A stretch of 64,000 nt of DNA from Collybiopsis luxurians FD-317 M1 (lineage: Eukaryota > Basidiomycota > Agaricomycetes > Agaricales > Omphalotaceae). Of this stretch, positions 35,620 to 46,897 are shown piece by piece. Position numbers and translations under genes: made by a program. The DNA is taken from contig KN834757.1 of the NCBI GenBank assembly GCA_000827265.1, positions 186,001 to 250,000 of the forward strand. Reading direction: 5' to 3'. A model generated the notes under the pieces. It saw only the letters and a list, made by a program, of their open reading frames with translations, ran no database searches and was not told the origin of the DNA. The first letter of the stretch is position 1, and the number at the start of each line of letters is the position of its first letter.

Positions 35620-36426
35620 ATGGATCACCCTCTCGGAAATTTTCCCCCTTCTCTTTCAGCGGAGACCACCGCGGTCCTTCTCAGTGCCACAACCACCCCT
35701 CCGCCTCCCACCACTCGTCATCCTCTTCGTGACCCCGCTGAACCCCTTCGGAGGCAGCTGAACCAATACTCGGAGTGCTATGCGCCTCACTCAGTATCAA
35801 ATCCGCTGCGAAAGTGTTCCGGCTGTTTGATTGCAAAATATTGTGTAAGTGTTGCTACCGCAAGTCTATTCATTTATTTTGCTTATGGCGCCTCAGAGTG
35901 TTGCATGCCAGAAGAAAGCTTGGCCCAATCACAAGCCGACATGTGAACGGAACAGGAACAATCAAGCTAACTGGGCATCGGACCGACACCTCGCAGTTTC
36001 GGCCCTGCGTAAGTTCATTGACAAACATCGTCCGTCGATTGCCAGAGCAGTTTTGGATGCATTCCAACTCCATTCCCGCCCCCAGTAGGCGCTTCATAGC
36101 ATTTTAGCTATATATGTCTCTGATCGCCGTCACCTCTTCCCGGGTAGTCGAGTACGTCATGAGACCGCCTTCTACATTACGGATGAGATATAAGTGCAGT
36201 GGGCTCAGTTGGGGAGGTGCTACAAGATGAAGTTGTCCGTATCAATATAGTGGCTCGAAATAAGGGGTTCAAAGGTTGTGTGTTCGTTCTTGTACTTTGC
36301 GGAAGCCTACAAATCAGTATAGTTCTTCCCATTGATTTCAAGTACGACGTGGAGGATTCGGTGGATACTGGGTATGATTGGAAGGATAGGCTGCTCACTC
36401 ACCTACACAATGGTATCGTTATGTAG
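35620..36426 (+). pseudogene. MYND-type zinc-finger protein, probably broken
   Basis: Exon 1 starts at 35620 (MDHPLGNFPPSLS) and encodes YSECYAPHSV, RKCSGCLIAKYC; then follow SVACQKKAWPNHKPTCERN, LRKFIDKHRPSIARAVLDAF, HETAFYITDE and a last segment with RNKGFKGCVFVLVLC ending at 36426. The order fits a MYND finger followed by the C-terminal region common to Agaricomycete MYND proteins. Three defects: the first zinc-binding cysteine is Tyr (YSEC for CxxC), the intron after KY at 35843 leaves a one-base phase mismatch with SVACQ, and later blocks lie in different frames. Likely a pseudogene, unless sequencing errors are present. Confidence 0.6.
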
Positions 36427-36537
36427 CGGTTGTGTTATGTAGTTGCCTAAAATTTACTTTCGGTGCGCTCTCACGTGAGTAGGAGATCCGGACTCGTACA
36501 TGCCACGCGCGAAGCGCGATGGCCCACAACCCACAAG

Positions 36538-36880
36538 TGAAGTGAAAGGTCATCTGATAGGTGCTGCTTCATTTGAGTCAAAAATTGTACTGAATTGTGA
36601 ACTTTCGGAACAATTGAGATGTTTTCTAAAAGAGGATATTTCTGCAGCTCCTCCAGCCGCATTGGAAGACAAGCTGAAAGTTTACAAATCTGCTAGACAG
36701 AAAGCCCATAGCCCTTTCTGTAGAGCAGAAATGTGAAATTCTAGATGTCCTTTCATTCCTGCTGGAAGAGTGGACAAATTACCTTCTTTTAGAAAACATC
36801 TCAATTTCTCTGAAAGCTCGCAATTCAGCACATTTTTTAGCCCAAATGAAGCGGCACCTATCAGATGACCTTTCATTTCA
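36538..36880. repeat. Foldback element: 167-bp inverted arms, 9-bp loop
   Basis: The left arm 36538-36704 and the right arm 36714-36880 are imperfect reverse complements. Both strands translate to the same sequence, GHLIGAASF, NCELSE and LRCFLKE. Arms start TGAAGTGAAAGGTCATC and end with its inverse. No transposase inside. Confidence 0.8.
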
Positions 36881-37327
36881 TCTGAATACTGTCCTGATTA
36901 GGAACCTCTCGCTGGATCTTTCATCGCAAATGAAATAATATCTTTCCGCTTCTATTACAAACTTCTCACAATTGACGTTGAATCGATCAGCTGTCATTAG
37001 TTCTGCAAACGGCTGTAAGTTGCCGTTCGGACGGCTCTGGCTTTTGAGTCTCTTACACGTTGAAGCTGGGCTTCATACAGAATTTGAGTCGTAATTCGCT
37101 ACCGAGCTTCGTGGGACTGATACTTGATATCGATTTTACCGGGAATTTCCAAATAAGGATATGCTCTACCGAGCTTCCAGCGGAGCCAAAGGTATGTATA
37201 CACTTGATATGAGTCGATATCGACGTGCTTGCCATAAAACTTGAAAAGCTTGATCTTGCACATTCGAGTATAAATACAGAGTTGAGCAACTGTGCCCTTC
37301 ATCATTTTAATCATTCTATCCTACACA
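36881..37327. promoter_or_regulatory. P450 upstream region with TATA box
   Basis: TATAAATA at 37269-37276 lies 52 bp before the P450 start codon. The rest shows no feature. Confidence 0.5.
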
Positions 37328-39298
37328 ATGTCTCTCGCAGTAATATTTGCATCTGCTGTAGTGGGCTATGTCGGATGTCTGGCCATTTACAGAGTCTTTC
37401 TCCATCCACTCTCCAAATACCCGGGACCAATTCTTGCAGCGTTGACTGAAGGATATGAGGCTTATTACAATATCATTGTAAGAGGAGGCTTCCTCACCGA
37501 AATCGAACGACTTCATAAAGTGCATGGTGATTTTATTTCTATTACTGGGACCTATAGACAACTTGCGCTAACTCGATTGCCTTAATCCACTTTGTACTAG
37601 GCCCTGTGGTTAGAGTCGGCCCCAATACGGCAAGTCGTCACATATACTGGACCTGTGGTGATCTTTAACCTCGTTGCATTACTAGCTCCACTTTAAGGAC
37701 AGACAGGCTTACCATGATATTTACACACACGGGTGGACACTGATCAAAGAACCACAATTTCATCACAATCTTATGGCTCATTGCCGAGAATCTTCTATCG
37801 CGATGACCGATCCCCAGGAGGCGAAAAATAGAAGAAGCTTGCTGGCTCCGTTATTCACTCGTCGAGCAATAGTAGCACTTGAGTATACAATTCAATCGAA
37901 GGTGCATCCATTCAACGTTCTCCTGCTGAGAGTCAGAGTACTCATTCACGCCTACTAGATTGACAAGCTCGTATCTTTGCTCGAGGAGAATTACAACTCT
38001 CGGGATTCAAGCCTAGATCTGTCCTTGGCATATATCTCTCTAACCCGGGATATCATCACATCCTACTGCTTCGCTGAATGTAGCAATTCACTCGATGTCC
38101 CGAATTTCGCGTCAGTGGGGGGGCAGGACATTCTTGAATGGTTATGGCTCCAGCGACATTTCCCGTTCCTCGCTTCCTTCGCTCTGGGGGTGTATCAAAA
38201 ACTTATCCTTTGGCTCTCTCCTCAGTTTAAAGTTCATGTGGAAGTAACGACTGGATTCGAACGCCAAATCGACAAACTCATAGGCGACCCTGAATCACTC
38301 TCTATTGCTGAGCACGAGACGGTTTATCATCATCTTTTGGCACCAAAATCACAAGATCGCCCATCCAGGAAATCTCTCGTCGAAGAAGCGATCACGCTTG
38401 TCGGTGCCGGATCAGGATCAACTAGTTTGTTTCCATATGGCACCTTTTTTTTTCACGGACTGACATTGTTTCACATAGGTACCGCGTGCACTGTCGGAAC
38501 ATTCTACTTTTTGAAGAATCAATCTGTTCGCGAAAAGATAACACATGAACTTCATGAAGCATGGCCCGACAAAAGCAAGGCGATCAATTTCACGGTTTTG
38601 GAGAAGTTACCATATTTGGTTCGTGATAACCAGCTTTTACCGATAGCAAAGTTGATGGGAGCTTCCTTACATAGACCGCCTTCATCAAAGAGACTCTGCG
38701 ATTTACACCCGGGATCATCCATCCACTTCCTCGTATGACTGGTGGTAAAACGACCGTTATAGGTAGCTGGGAAGTTCCTCCTGGGGTGAGTGCAACAATG
38801 AATTTTTCTAGCTTCTACTCAAACGATGATGATGTCTGCAGACCTCTGTGGAGATGAGCATACTCTTCATGCATATGAATCCGGATGTATTTCCCGACCC
38901 ACACGCCTTCAATCCGGATCGATGGCTCGCCAAGGATATTGATGATATGACGGAAGACCTTGTTCCTTTCACTAAAGGACCTCGAATCTGCCTGGGTATG
39001 CAGTGAGTACTTGATCTTTAATTTCTATGGTTTCAAATGAGACTCAAATGACCCGTTGATGTTCAGACTCGCTTTATGTGAACTGTATCTCATTTTCGCC
39101 AATATCTTCCGTAAACTTAACCTGGCACTTCTTGTTACTGAGGATACGTATGTTTCCTACTGAAGACTCTAGCCCGGTCATTTGTCTCTAATTGCTTTCT
39201 CCAGAATCGACGATTATAGCAAAGGTCATATTGATTCATTCATGCCTATTTGGAAGAAAGGATATCGAGTAGTCGTTGACAAGCCACAGGAATCATAG
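37328..39298 (+). CDS. Cytochrome P450 monooxygenase (microsomal)
   Basis: Haem-thiolate monooxygenase expected to be anchored in the ER. Start at 37328 (MSLAVIFASAVVGYVGCL, an N-terminal membrane anchor), then the proline-rich hinge HPLSKYPGP. Nine exons join in frame through AYHDIYTHGWTLIKEP, MTDPQEAKNRRSLLAPLF, LSLAYISLTRDIITSYCFAE, the K helix ETLRF (ExxR), PERF-type FNPDRW, the haem loop FTKGPRICLG and end IWKKGYRVVVDKP at 39298. One intron (37630-37685) is GC-AG with donor ACG|GCAAGT. The I-helix oxygen-activation motif, normally AGxDT, reads AGSGST: the acidic residue is absent, which may cripple activity or reflect a misplaced splice site there. Substrate cannot be inferred. A truncated glutaminase-like gene follows 200 bp downstream on the same strand. 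Confidence 0.87.
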
Positions 39299-39500
39299 GC
39301 CTCGGAATGGATTGCCCGTAGAGTACATTCTGCCCATTTCCGAACAGTGTACTCTAAATAGAACTATCTGTATCACATTCTGGTCTCTTGATGTTTCCCT
39401 CAAGAGCCCAAGAGTATCGTTGTTTAGGAAGGATATCGATTCTCTGTTGACAAGCCCAAGGGATAATGTCTGAGCATGGCCAGTATACATTGCCCCCTTT

Positions 39501-42171
39501 ATGATCTGTACTGCAGCTGTTGCAGTGTACTTATACTATACTAAGTTAGTCTTCATTGTAATTAGTTCTGGGATCTTGAACAAAGTTAGCGCATCTCATA
39601 AGCAGGATCGCCGGTTTTCTGTTTGTTGGACCGCTCTGGCTTTCAGCCGCGATCTAGGCATCATCCAATCTACTCAGTCTCCAGTGATCTGGGGAATCGG
39701 TTTAGCTCGAAGCAAAAACATTATTTATACTACTACCGCCGGAAACCAAACCCGCCAACCGTATTTTTTCACAAAGTATCTTGATGTCCCGACAGCCGTA
39801 TGTAATCTTCTAATGCATCATGATTTTCTCCCTACTTATTTCCTGTAATGATGACTTTACATAGATTTTGGACTTCATGAGCGACGCCTCCAACGCTCTC
39901 CAGCGCGCGATCGCCTTGAATAACCAAATCGCATTAGACGCAAACAAGATATCATCCAACTATACGGACTTGGTTTCATTAGCTTCACGACAGGCTATGG
40001 CTGGGATGGAAATTACTGTTGGATTCGATTCGAATGGAAAAGCAAACACATCCGATGTTCTCATTTTCATGAAAGATTCCGGGAATTCTCAGTCAGTTGC
40101 TTGTTCGTCTGGTACTGAATATCTTCTGAACTCGGCATTTTGGATAATCAAGGCGTACGAGTCCAGTCGAAACTCTATACGCTTCTTTCCCTGGGCTGGA
40201 TACCTTCTGAAACCGCTTTTGCAATTTGAATCGTCTGGATTGTATAACAAGAGTTTCGCTGCCGGAGACCTGGGCAACGCATTCCCCGCCGCTATTGGCA
40301 ACGATAATCCAAACCCTTCTTTGGCAGTTGAGAGCATCGGTGATATATTAATCATGGCGTGGGCGCATGCAACATTTAGTGGTGATGGGTCGTTGCTGTC
40401 TTCATACGTACGTTTTCTGCTTCCATTTGATGGGATCTTTCATCTTGTCCTTGGGACATCTCCCCAAGTTGAGTCGAGGTGCCAACGCTTATACGTCTTT
40501 CTTCTTTTAGTACTCTACCCTGAAAAAATGGACTGATACAGTCATCTCCGAGAACCCGTTGATGTTGGATGGATTGTAAGTTGAAGGGCATTCGGAGTTT
40601 TGATGGGCATTTGTCACTGACTTTGGTTATTTCCTTTGCCTCTATAGCACTTCTGCTGATGGTTTGAGCAACGTTAATATGACCAATCTGGCTATCAAGG
40701 GGATAATTGCTATCCGGGCCATGGCTGAGATAAGTCGTACGGTGAGTGAATTCGATGATTCTAACAGTTATTTGGTATGTTTCTTCCCCCACACGTTTCG
40801 TATTTGTTGAAATTATGTCTTCTATTCATGCAGAGTACCGCCTCCTCTCTCGCCTCTCAGTGGCAGACTCTTGCTGGGTCCTCTGGTCATTTGACTTCGA
40901 CGTACGGGGCATCGAGCTCGTGGGGTTTGATGTACAATCTTTACCCTGATAAGCTTCTCGGATTCAACCTTGTGGACAATGATGTAAGTCCTGAGCTTCC
41001 GGAGCCTTCGAGCCGTTACCAACCAATTCCTATCCCTCCTAGACATACAAGAACCAAACTTCATGGTACTCGAATGCCGCTTCCTCAGGTGAGAGTTGAA
41101 TTCCCAACCACGATTTTTTGCTCATGAATGGGGTTTCCATAGCTCAACCATTTGGGTTACCATATGACAGCGACCAAGGAAACACTGCTCAGTCCCACTG
41201 GACCATTTTCACCGCCGGAACTGTCACAAATAATAGCATAAGGGATTCATTGGTGTCGATGGTGCATGTCGCCGCTTCGAATCCGAACAATTTTGCCGTT
41301 TTTCCTACGATGTACAGTACGTCCGATGGAAGTAATCTGGGCGGTAGTGCAAGGTAGGCTGTCGCGTCATATTCTTTTGAAATCAATTGAATCTATTTTC
41401 AATTCCACTACAGTCCAGCCCAAGGAGCGATGTACGCTCCGCTTGCACTTAAGTAAGTGTCAACTCGTTCATTTGATGTACCTCTCTGACCATCCCCTGT
41501 CTTTCAGCCTCCCGAAGAAAACCATCAGTACTGCGCCAGTCAATGAAGGCGGTGGCGGCGGCAGCTCTCATTCAAAATTAAAAGTTGGAACAGTGTCTGC
41601 AAGTGCTGTTGGCGGTGTTGTGTTCATCATTCTTGCTATCGGGATCCTTTTCTACCGGTGCCGTCAAGCGAACAGGAGACGCATAAAGGATCACACCAAT
41701 GAAAAAACATTGGGGAGCCTCTCTGGCCCTCTGTTTGGCTCCAAGAAAGGGAAGAAATCACCTCCAAAGCATATTCTGGAGGGAACTTATATCATTGAGC
41801 CATTCACTCACCATGGAACTGAGCCTCGTCAATCAGGATCTGAATGTAAAATTTCTGTGCTTCCTGTGCACAAGGGCATTTTTCCCCCAGGAAGAATTTC
41901 TCTTGTTCACTGCCATCAACTAGCGAGTTCTGCACCAGTGGTCCCACTCCCAAGAGAGCCCACACTGAATAATAGTGACTTGAACAACACTGCTGCCAAT
42001 AATTCATCAGTTGTGGAGAGCTCTGTGACAGACACAGGCATTTCAGAAATTAGCTCATCAGATGCTGTAGCTGATTTAAGAGGAGAAATGGAGAATTTGA
42101 GGAGGGTAGTGGAGGACATTAGGATGCTGCGGGTGGTATATGAGTCTCCACCAGAGTATCAAGTTGAGTGA
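39501..42171 (+). CDS. Glutaminase GtaA-like protein (DUF4965/DUF1793), 5'-truncated, membrane-anchored
   Basis: Ordered matches to fungal GtaA-type glutaminases: LAFSRDLGII, YFFTKYLDVPTA, ILDFMSDASNALQRAIALNN, LVSLASRQAMAG, DVLIFMKDSGNSQ, FAAGDLGNAFPAAIGND, ESIGDILIMAWAHA, SADGLSNVNMTNLA, GIIAIRAMAEISR, SSWGLMYNLYPDKLLGFNLV, QPFGLPYDSDQGN, WTIFTAGTVTNN and SPAQGAMYAPLAL. Short GT-AG introns keep frame from 39865 on. About 250-300 N-terminal residues (secretion signal and first beta domain) are missing; the Met at 39501 is only the first available one. After a Gly/Ser linker comes a transmembrane segment (AVGGVVFIILAIGILFY), basic RCRQANRRR and a 130-residue cytosolic tail ending YESPPEYQVE. 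Truncation makes normal secretion unlikely. Confidence 0.75.
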
Positions 42172-42432
42172 GAGTGAGTACTAGGGGATGGAAGGATGGG
42201 ATGTACAGTTGTGGCAAAAACTGAGGTTGCCCCCCAAGTTCCAACTTGGGAAGGCAGACATTTTCTTGCTGTTGGGATTGGTTTTCTTGGACAAATTAAT
42301 ATGAAGCATTATAGTAAAGCCAAACTTATGTACTGTATATATACACGAACTTGTACATATTGCTTGACTCGCAGAAAAACGCAGGAATAATTGGGTGACA
42401 TGCCAAAAAGAACTGAGATTTCTCACAATCCA
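42172..42432. other. Downstream flank, no gene
   Basis: Nothing recognised. Confidence 0.4.
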
Positions 42433-42515
42433 GGATTTGAGCCAGGCTTAAAGTGGGGACTTTCTGTGCAACCAAACAATTTGTACCATGTTAGACATAT
42501 GCAATGACTTATCCT
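42433..42515 (-). pseudogene. Decayed tRNA-Val-like sequence
   Basis: On the minus strand keeps ATGTCTAACATG around the anticodon region and GTCCCCACTTTAAGCCTGGCTC, the T arm with several changes. Stems no longer pair. Confidence 0.45.
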
Positions 42516-43307
42516 CTCTATTTTCCAAAACTAATTGTCACTTCAGAGAACAAGGTCCATTCCAATACCAAATACCCAAACTCAACTTAACTTCTGCAAC
42601 ACTACTGTTTCAGGTTAACAAAATAATCTCTTTCTCCTTCACCAGGTTGTTGTGACTGTATGTGCTACAATTCTACTCAAATTGACTTGGCCGCTCTGAC
42701 CTGGATGATTGAGACCCTCAATAAAAAATACATCCAGTAAAAATTCAACTAGTACAAGCATTGTATTAACTTAACATACTCGAGTACAGTATATAAGTAT
42801 AGTACAGAACCTATACATGTGTATATAGTGCATATACAATGGGTTATTATGGTTGTATTCATATTCTGACCATGGGGAAATTTTTTTGGATTGTAGACAG
42901 TTCACAGTGAGCACATCATGTGATTTATTTTAAAGGTAAGAATCTGTAAATTTTGGCAACTAAATAAATATTCATATTATATATTTACACTAGATTATCA
43001 CATAACTATGAATTTGCAATGTCATTTTGTATTATTTGAAGTATTTAAAATATCTCTGCTGCAGGGATTCCCAAGGATCCCCAGGGTGCACTCAGGGACC
43101 CCCAGGTTTCTCTGAAATATCTCCCAGGTAGCCTAGGATTTGACCCCAAACCTGGGAAGCCTAGGCAACCCAAGCAACCCAGATTGTCTAAGGGCTTCTG
43201 GGATTTGGCCAATTTCCTGGGTGCCCTCAGGCTTCTTGTATTTCCCTGGGCTTAGGGCACTTTTCCTGATGGCCCTGGGACACCAATTGCTGCCTGAGAG
43301 AACCAAT
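42516..43307. other. AT-rich spacer, no gene
   Basis: Contains a CCCAGG/CCTGGG-rich segment near 43080-43260 with many imperfect repeats of 'cctggg' and 'cccagg', otherwise nothing. Confidence 0.4.
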
Positions 43308-43312
43308 GTTCT

Positions 43313-43796
43313 TGATAAATCTATAGCCTATGTAAGTACATGAATGCCTCTATCAGGAAAAATGGGTTGAGCTTGGGATTACATAATGACAACCTTGGGG
43401 AACCTAAGAAAAATAGGGTCCAACCCTATTTTTCCTGATGTCAGAATGACAGATAAGTTCTCTTCATTACCTATAGCCTATGTAAGTACATGAATGCTAT
43501 AGATAATCTGTATGTATACACATATGAAAGGAGGAATAAACAAGGTAATGCACCCTCAGAATGACAGATAAGTTCTGAGGGGCAAAAATATAGAATGGCA
43601 GCTATATAAGTGGAAAGTAGGATAAAAGAAAAGGAGAAAGATAAAGTATGAAGCCTAGACAGTGACTATGCTGTGATATCTGCATGGAACCAGATATGCA
43701 AACTTCACCTGTAGTGCAATGCCATGCCACAGGACACCACATGGCCACATGACCATAGACATATACTACACATCACCAGATGCATTCATTCCAACC
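43313..43796 (-). repeat. 3' LTR of the copia element (with a small insertion)
   Basis: Aligns with 48177-48568 apart from an insertion of about 90 bp at 43352-43439 and many TpG/CpA replacements of CpG. Its inner boundary reads GGTTGGAA instead of TGTTGGAA. Confidence 0.82.
43352..43439. mobile_element. MITE-like insertion in the 3' LTR
   Basis: Absent from the partner LTR, which reads straight through 'gcctcagaatgac'. Ends are inverted: ATCAGGAAAAAT and ATTTTTCCTGAT. The right end also forms a hairpin (AAAAATAGGGT / ACCCTATTTTT). A possible 2-bp TC duplication flanks it. Confidence 0.55.
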
Positions 43797-44566
43797 CTAA
43801 GGCAGATACTATTCAGCAATGCTTATCCTTGGGCAATGATTTGGTCATGATATCTGTGAGGTTCTGAGAGCTTGAAACTGGATGAACAGCCACAGTGCAA
43901 TTGGCAACAGTGTCACAGAGAAAATGGTATCATATATTGATATGTTTTGACAGAGTGTGCACCTTGTTGGTTTTGGACAGGCTAATCACACCTAAATTGT
44001 CACATAAAAAGTCTAAAGGCTCCTCACCAAGCCCAAGTTCAATCTCATCCAACCAGCTCCGAACCCATAATGCTTGCTGAACACCCCGAGAAAGGGATAT
44101 ATACTCCAATTCCATGGAGGATAGTGCAATGCCATCCTGACACTTAGAAGACCACAAGACAGGAGATCCATTGAGTAGAAAGATATACCTGGACATAGAT
44201 TTGTGAGTTGCTCTGTCACCAGCCCAATCAGTATTGACATAGCTGACAGGTTTAATGTGACTTGAGGAACCAGGACAATAAACAATTCCATAGTGGATGG
44301 TGGTGTATGTAACAACAGAGTTTGATGAGGAGTTCCCAGTGTCAGTGTGTAGGAGAGTTCTGAACTGTCAACAGCACAGAGCAAGCAAACACTATATCAG
44401 GGCATGTGCTACTCATGCCTCACCAGCAGCACCCAAGAATGTCCCAATAAGGTTTGCCCTTCATGAACCTAGCATTGTTGTCTGTGCAAAGCTCATCAGA
44501 GGAAAGGGAGAAGTTAGGGGGTAAGGGAGTGTAGATGGGTAACATGAGATCCAAGATTCCAAAGTA
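43797..44566 (-). pseudogene. copia RNase H region
   Basis: GSPVLWSSKCQDGIALSSME, EYISLSRGVQQALWVRSWLD and LCDNLGVISLSKTN are the copia RNase H blocks. They are in a different frame from the reverse transcriptase, so a frameshift lies near 44500. A TGA at 43930 interrupts HINI-YHFLCDTV. Confidence 0.7.
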
Positions 44567-45976
44567 TCAAAAAGTGTTTTGGAAGAAGGGAGTTTGTGAA
44601 ATTGCAATTGATCCATCTGCCAGGTGTTTGATGGTGAGCCCAACAAGGAAATTCTTGTCTTTGATGTCCTTTAGATCCCATATACTGAACCCCTTGATCA
44701 CATTGTCAGCCTCCGATTCTGAGGAGGATGCACTAAACACATCATCTGTGTGAACAGAGGCAATGGAATAATTGCCGGAAATGGAGTTGTGATGAAAACA
44801 AATACACAGGCTGGCCCTCGATGACTTGAAGCCCAGAGTGTGAAACTGTTTCTTGAGATCCTTGTACCATATGTGCTCAGCTTGAGACATGCCATAGAGG
44901 GGCTTATGTATGAGGCAGATCTTGTCTTCCTCCCCCTCTTTAGTGAAACCCACTGGATGATACATATACACAGGGGGATCTTTAGGGAGACTTCCATTCA
45001 GGTATGCCGCAGAAAAATCCCATTGTTGAGAGCAAAGATGTTTATGAGTGCAAATTGCAATGAGAAGATGAATGGATTCAAATCTCACCACCATGGACCA
45101 ACTCTTTTCAAAATCCACCCCTGGTACCTGCATATTGCCTCGAGCAACATATCTCACTTTCCTACTCAATATTGCACCCTCTCCATCTAGCTTGAGATCA
45201 TAGACCCACATTCTATTCAAAATTTGAGCACCACTTGGACAATCAACCAGGGACCAACAACTGCATTTAGCCAACAAATCAATTTCTGCTTTCATTGGGG
45301 GAAACCAATCCTTGAGATTCTTCATGGCATCAGCATATGATTTTGGAATAGTAACATCACCTCCCCCTTTGATTGTACTGGCCAGAATGACAACATTTGC
45401 CCAGTCCTCCGCTTCATCCTGGGCTCAAATTTCATCCTCCATGTAAGCCTGAGACTGAAGGATAGATGCTGAAGGGTTGCACAGGTGAGAAGAATGACAG
45501 AGAGCAGGGCCAGGATCCACACCAGGAGTGTCAGTGTTGGAACTGGGAGGAGTGAGAGCTGGAGGGTCAGGAGCGACACAGAGATCATGAGATTCCCCAT
45601 TTGGAACTGACAGAGATGCCTCAAACTGGGCCATAAAGTCCATCCCAATGTCAAAATCATTTGCCACATTTTCAACATGGGTTTCTTCGCCATCCATCGT
45701 CTGCCTCAGTAACCCTTCCTTAAATTCCACATCTCGTACAGGACACACAGTGTGCCAATTAATGTCCCATACCCAGTAACCCCTGCATCCTATGTAGCCA
45801 ACCAGATGGCCTTTCCAGGCCTGTCACTCAAGTTTCCCATTCACCCTGTCTAAATCTGTCACCCAAACCTTACAACCCCAGTGACACAGGTGCAAAACAT
45901 TCACCTTCACCCTTCTTACTTTGTACCATTTCTCCCATGGTACAATGTCTGGATGACAAGCCATCGGAATCATACC
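44567..45976 (-). pseudogene. copia integrase C-terminus and reverse transcriptase
   Basis: After KGHLVGYIGC and a variable linker come the RT blocks: MKAEIDLLAKCSCW, VRYVARGNMQVPGVDFE, WDFSAAYLNGSLP (first catalytic Asp), YGMSQAEHIWYKDL and HTDDVFSASS, equivalent to the YVDD box. TGA stops at 45824 and 45425. Confidence 0.78.
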
Positions 45977-46897
45977 TCATATATAGCAGTAGGCATTGGC
46001 TGCCTTTGCCCAAAACCTATGGTCCAAACCTGAATCCTCCAGCATGGCACGAACACCCTCAATGACTGTCCAGTTCATGCACTCAACCTGGCCATTAGCT
46101 GCAGATGAAGATTTCGGCACCTTTTCTGTGAGGATTCCATGTCCTGCACACCATTTGTCAAAGTGTCGGTTGTTGAACTTGCACCCCATATCAATTCAAA
46201 ACATGCGGATACAATGACCAGTCTGTCATTTGGCCATAGCTGTAAAGTCTTGGACCAAATGAAGGACAGTTAGAGCCTCCTTGTTAGAGCAGAAGTATGG
46301 GAAGGGAATTCCAGTACCATCATTGCAGGTGAGTAGCATGTAGTATGCACCTCCCAAACTTCTTGTGCAAGAGTGTTCCGACAGATCAAGACTGATGTGG
46401 TCCAAAGGTTCTGATGAGGGCACTACGACTTCATTGAATGGCTGACATTTTGCTTTAGCGAACAAACATATTTCACATTTTCCACAAACTGAGAAATCTG
46501 AAACCTCCAGTCCTTCCACCAGCTGATGTTTCTGCATGATGCATATCATGTTAATGTAGGCATGACCAAAACAGGTATGCCACATAGATAGTGTGCACGG
46601 CTTTGAATGAGAGCAGGCAGATGAGGCAAGGACAAAAGTTGACTCCAGGTTCAATGTTCCAGGTCCATGCGGCAATGTAGGTATTTGATCTATATTATCT
46701 GCAACTGTAACCTGATACAGCCCTTGACCTATAGCTGTACTTGCCAGATGTCCATTGACAATTATTTTCCCCAACTTAGAGTCTTGGATATTGAGCTTAC
46801 CACTCCCCCAGCTCCCCCTGTAACCCTTGTGATCCATAGCAGGCAAAGAAAGAAGGTTCATCACAAATGACGGCATATGTGAAGCTGGAAACCAAAG
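45977..46897 (-). pseudogene. copia integrase region
   Basis: Zinc-binding H-H-C-C domain (MWHTCFGHAYINM, CGKCEICLFAKAKC) followed by the catalytic core. The three acidic positions are visible in SLDLSEH, IDMGCKF and NGQVECMN. Interrupted by TGA at 46226, 46196 and 45977, each at a position where CGA would restore the family residue. Confidence 0.75.
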
